Shown one piece after another: positions 52,044 through 52,060 of a DNA stretch of 52,060 nt. Source of the DNA: CAZYYO01 sp964650965 (GTDB taxonomy: Bacteria > Bacillota > Clostridia > Lachnospirales > Lachnospiraceae); contig CAZYYO010000007.1 of the NCBI GenBank assembly GCA_964650965.1, forward strand, positions 1 to 52,060, written 5' to 3'. The notes beneath the pieces are model-generated. The model made no database searches. It was not told where the DNA came from and saw nothing but the letters and a program-made list of their open reading frames with translations. Both the position numbers and the translations under genes were made by a program. The number at the start of each line of letters is the position of its first letter. The stretch's first letter is position 1.

Positions 52044-52060
52044 CTGGGCTTTTTTACTTG

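Overview
The window looks like a chromosomal segment from an anaerobic gut Firmicute of the Lachnospiraceae (Clostridium cluster XIVa) type. This is inferred from gene content and style: strong AGGAGG ribosome sites, moderate GC with many A/T-ending codons, GPH-type sugar carriers, AraC/TetR regulators, DUF4422 and GT2 glycosyltransferases, FeoA-FeoA-FeoB with a Cys-rich partner, a Hol_Tox-type micro-toxin and an Rpn-type nuclease. There are no rRNA or tRNA genes, no CRISPR array, no prophage and no complete insertion sequence. The two extreme ends carry the same hairpin repeat in opposite orientation, which suggests that the window is a whole contig broken at a dispersed repeat.

Region 1 (1-12.9 kb, mostly + strand) is envelope and central metabolism. 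It holds a GtrA-like membrane protein, a UDP-sugar pyrophosphorylase, a zinc ribbon, an undecaprenyl-phosphate sugar-1-phosphate transferase, a GT2, an LCP cell-wall ligase and an HtrA/DegP-like protease. These are followed by carbamate kinase, pyruvate kinase, a membrane-anchored N-acetylmuramoyl-L-alanine amidase and, on the minus strand, a polysaccharide deacetylase. Between the last two sits a compact type I toxin-antitoxin locus: a 29-aa toxin, a convergent antisense RNA with a near-perfect promoter, and a shared bidirectional terminator.

Region 2 (12.9-19.2 kb) is iron and efflux. A short DtxR-type repressor and a MATE-TetR pair lie on the minus strand. The feoA-feoA-feoB-FeoB-associated operon lies on the plus strand behind three copies of a GTTAG-N6-CTAAC operator. 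A large folded inverted-repeat element follows (18.9-19.15 kb); it resembles a smaller one at 7.76-7.85 kb.

Region 3 (19.2-27.5 kb) begins with surface-glycan glycosyltransferases (GT2, DUF4422, GT2, GT2). It runs without a visible break into catabolic genes (GH43, type B carboxylesterase, GPH carrier).

Region 4 (27.5-51 kb) is a glycoside-utilisation island. It contains GH2, AraC, GH43, GH78 alpha-L-rhamnosidase, AraC, a second GPH carrier, an HSL-type esterase, TetR, a GH35/DUF5597-like enzyme, a LacZ-type GH2, TetR with a drug-type MFS, HAD phosphatase, EamA carrier and a third GH43. None of the hydrolases has a visible signal peptide. The natural reading is import of small, possibly acylated glycosides by the two GPH carriers, followed by cytoplasmic removal of acyl, rhamnosyl, arabinosyl/xylosyl and galactosyl groups. 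An Rpn/PD-(D/E)XK nuclease-like gene closes the window.

The less expected signals are the type I TA locus, the triple iron box, the two related inverted-repeat elements with C-rich flanks, a REP-like doublet, a 134-bp tandem structured repeat upstream of a TetR gene, the mixed synthesis/degradation operon, and charged helical inserts inside two adjacent glycosidases.
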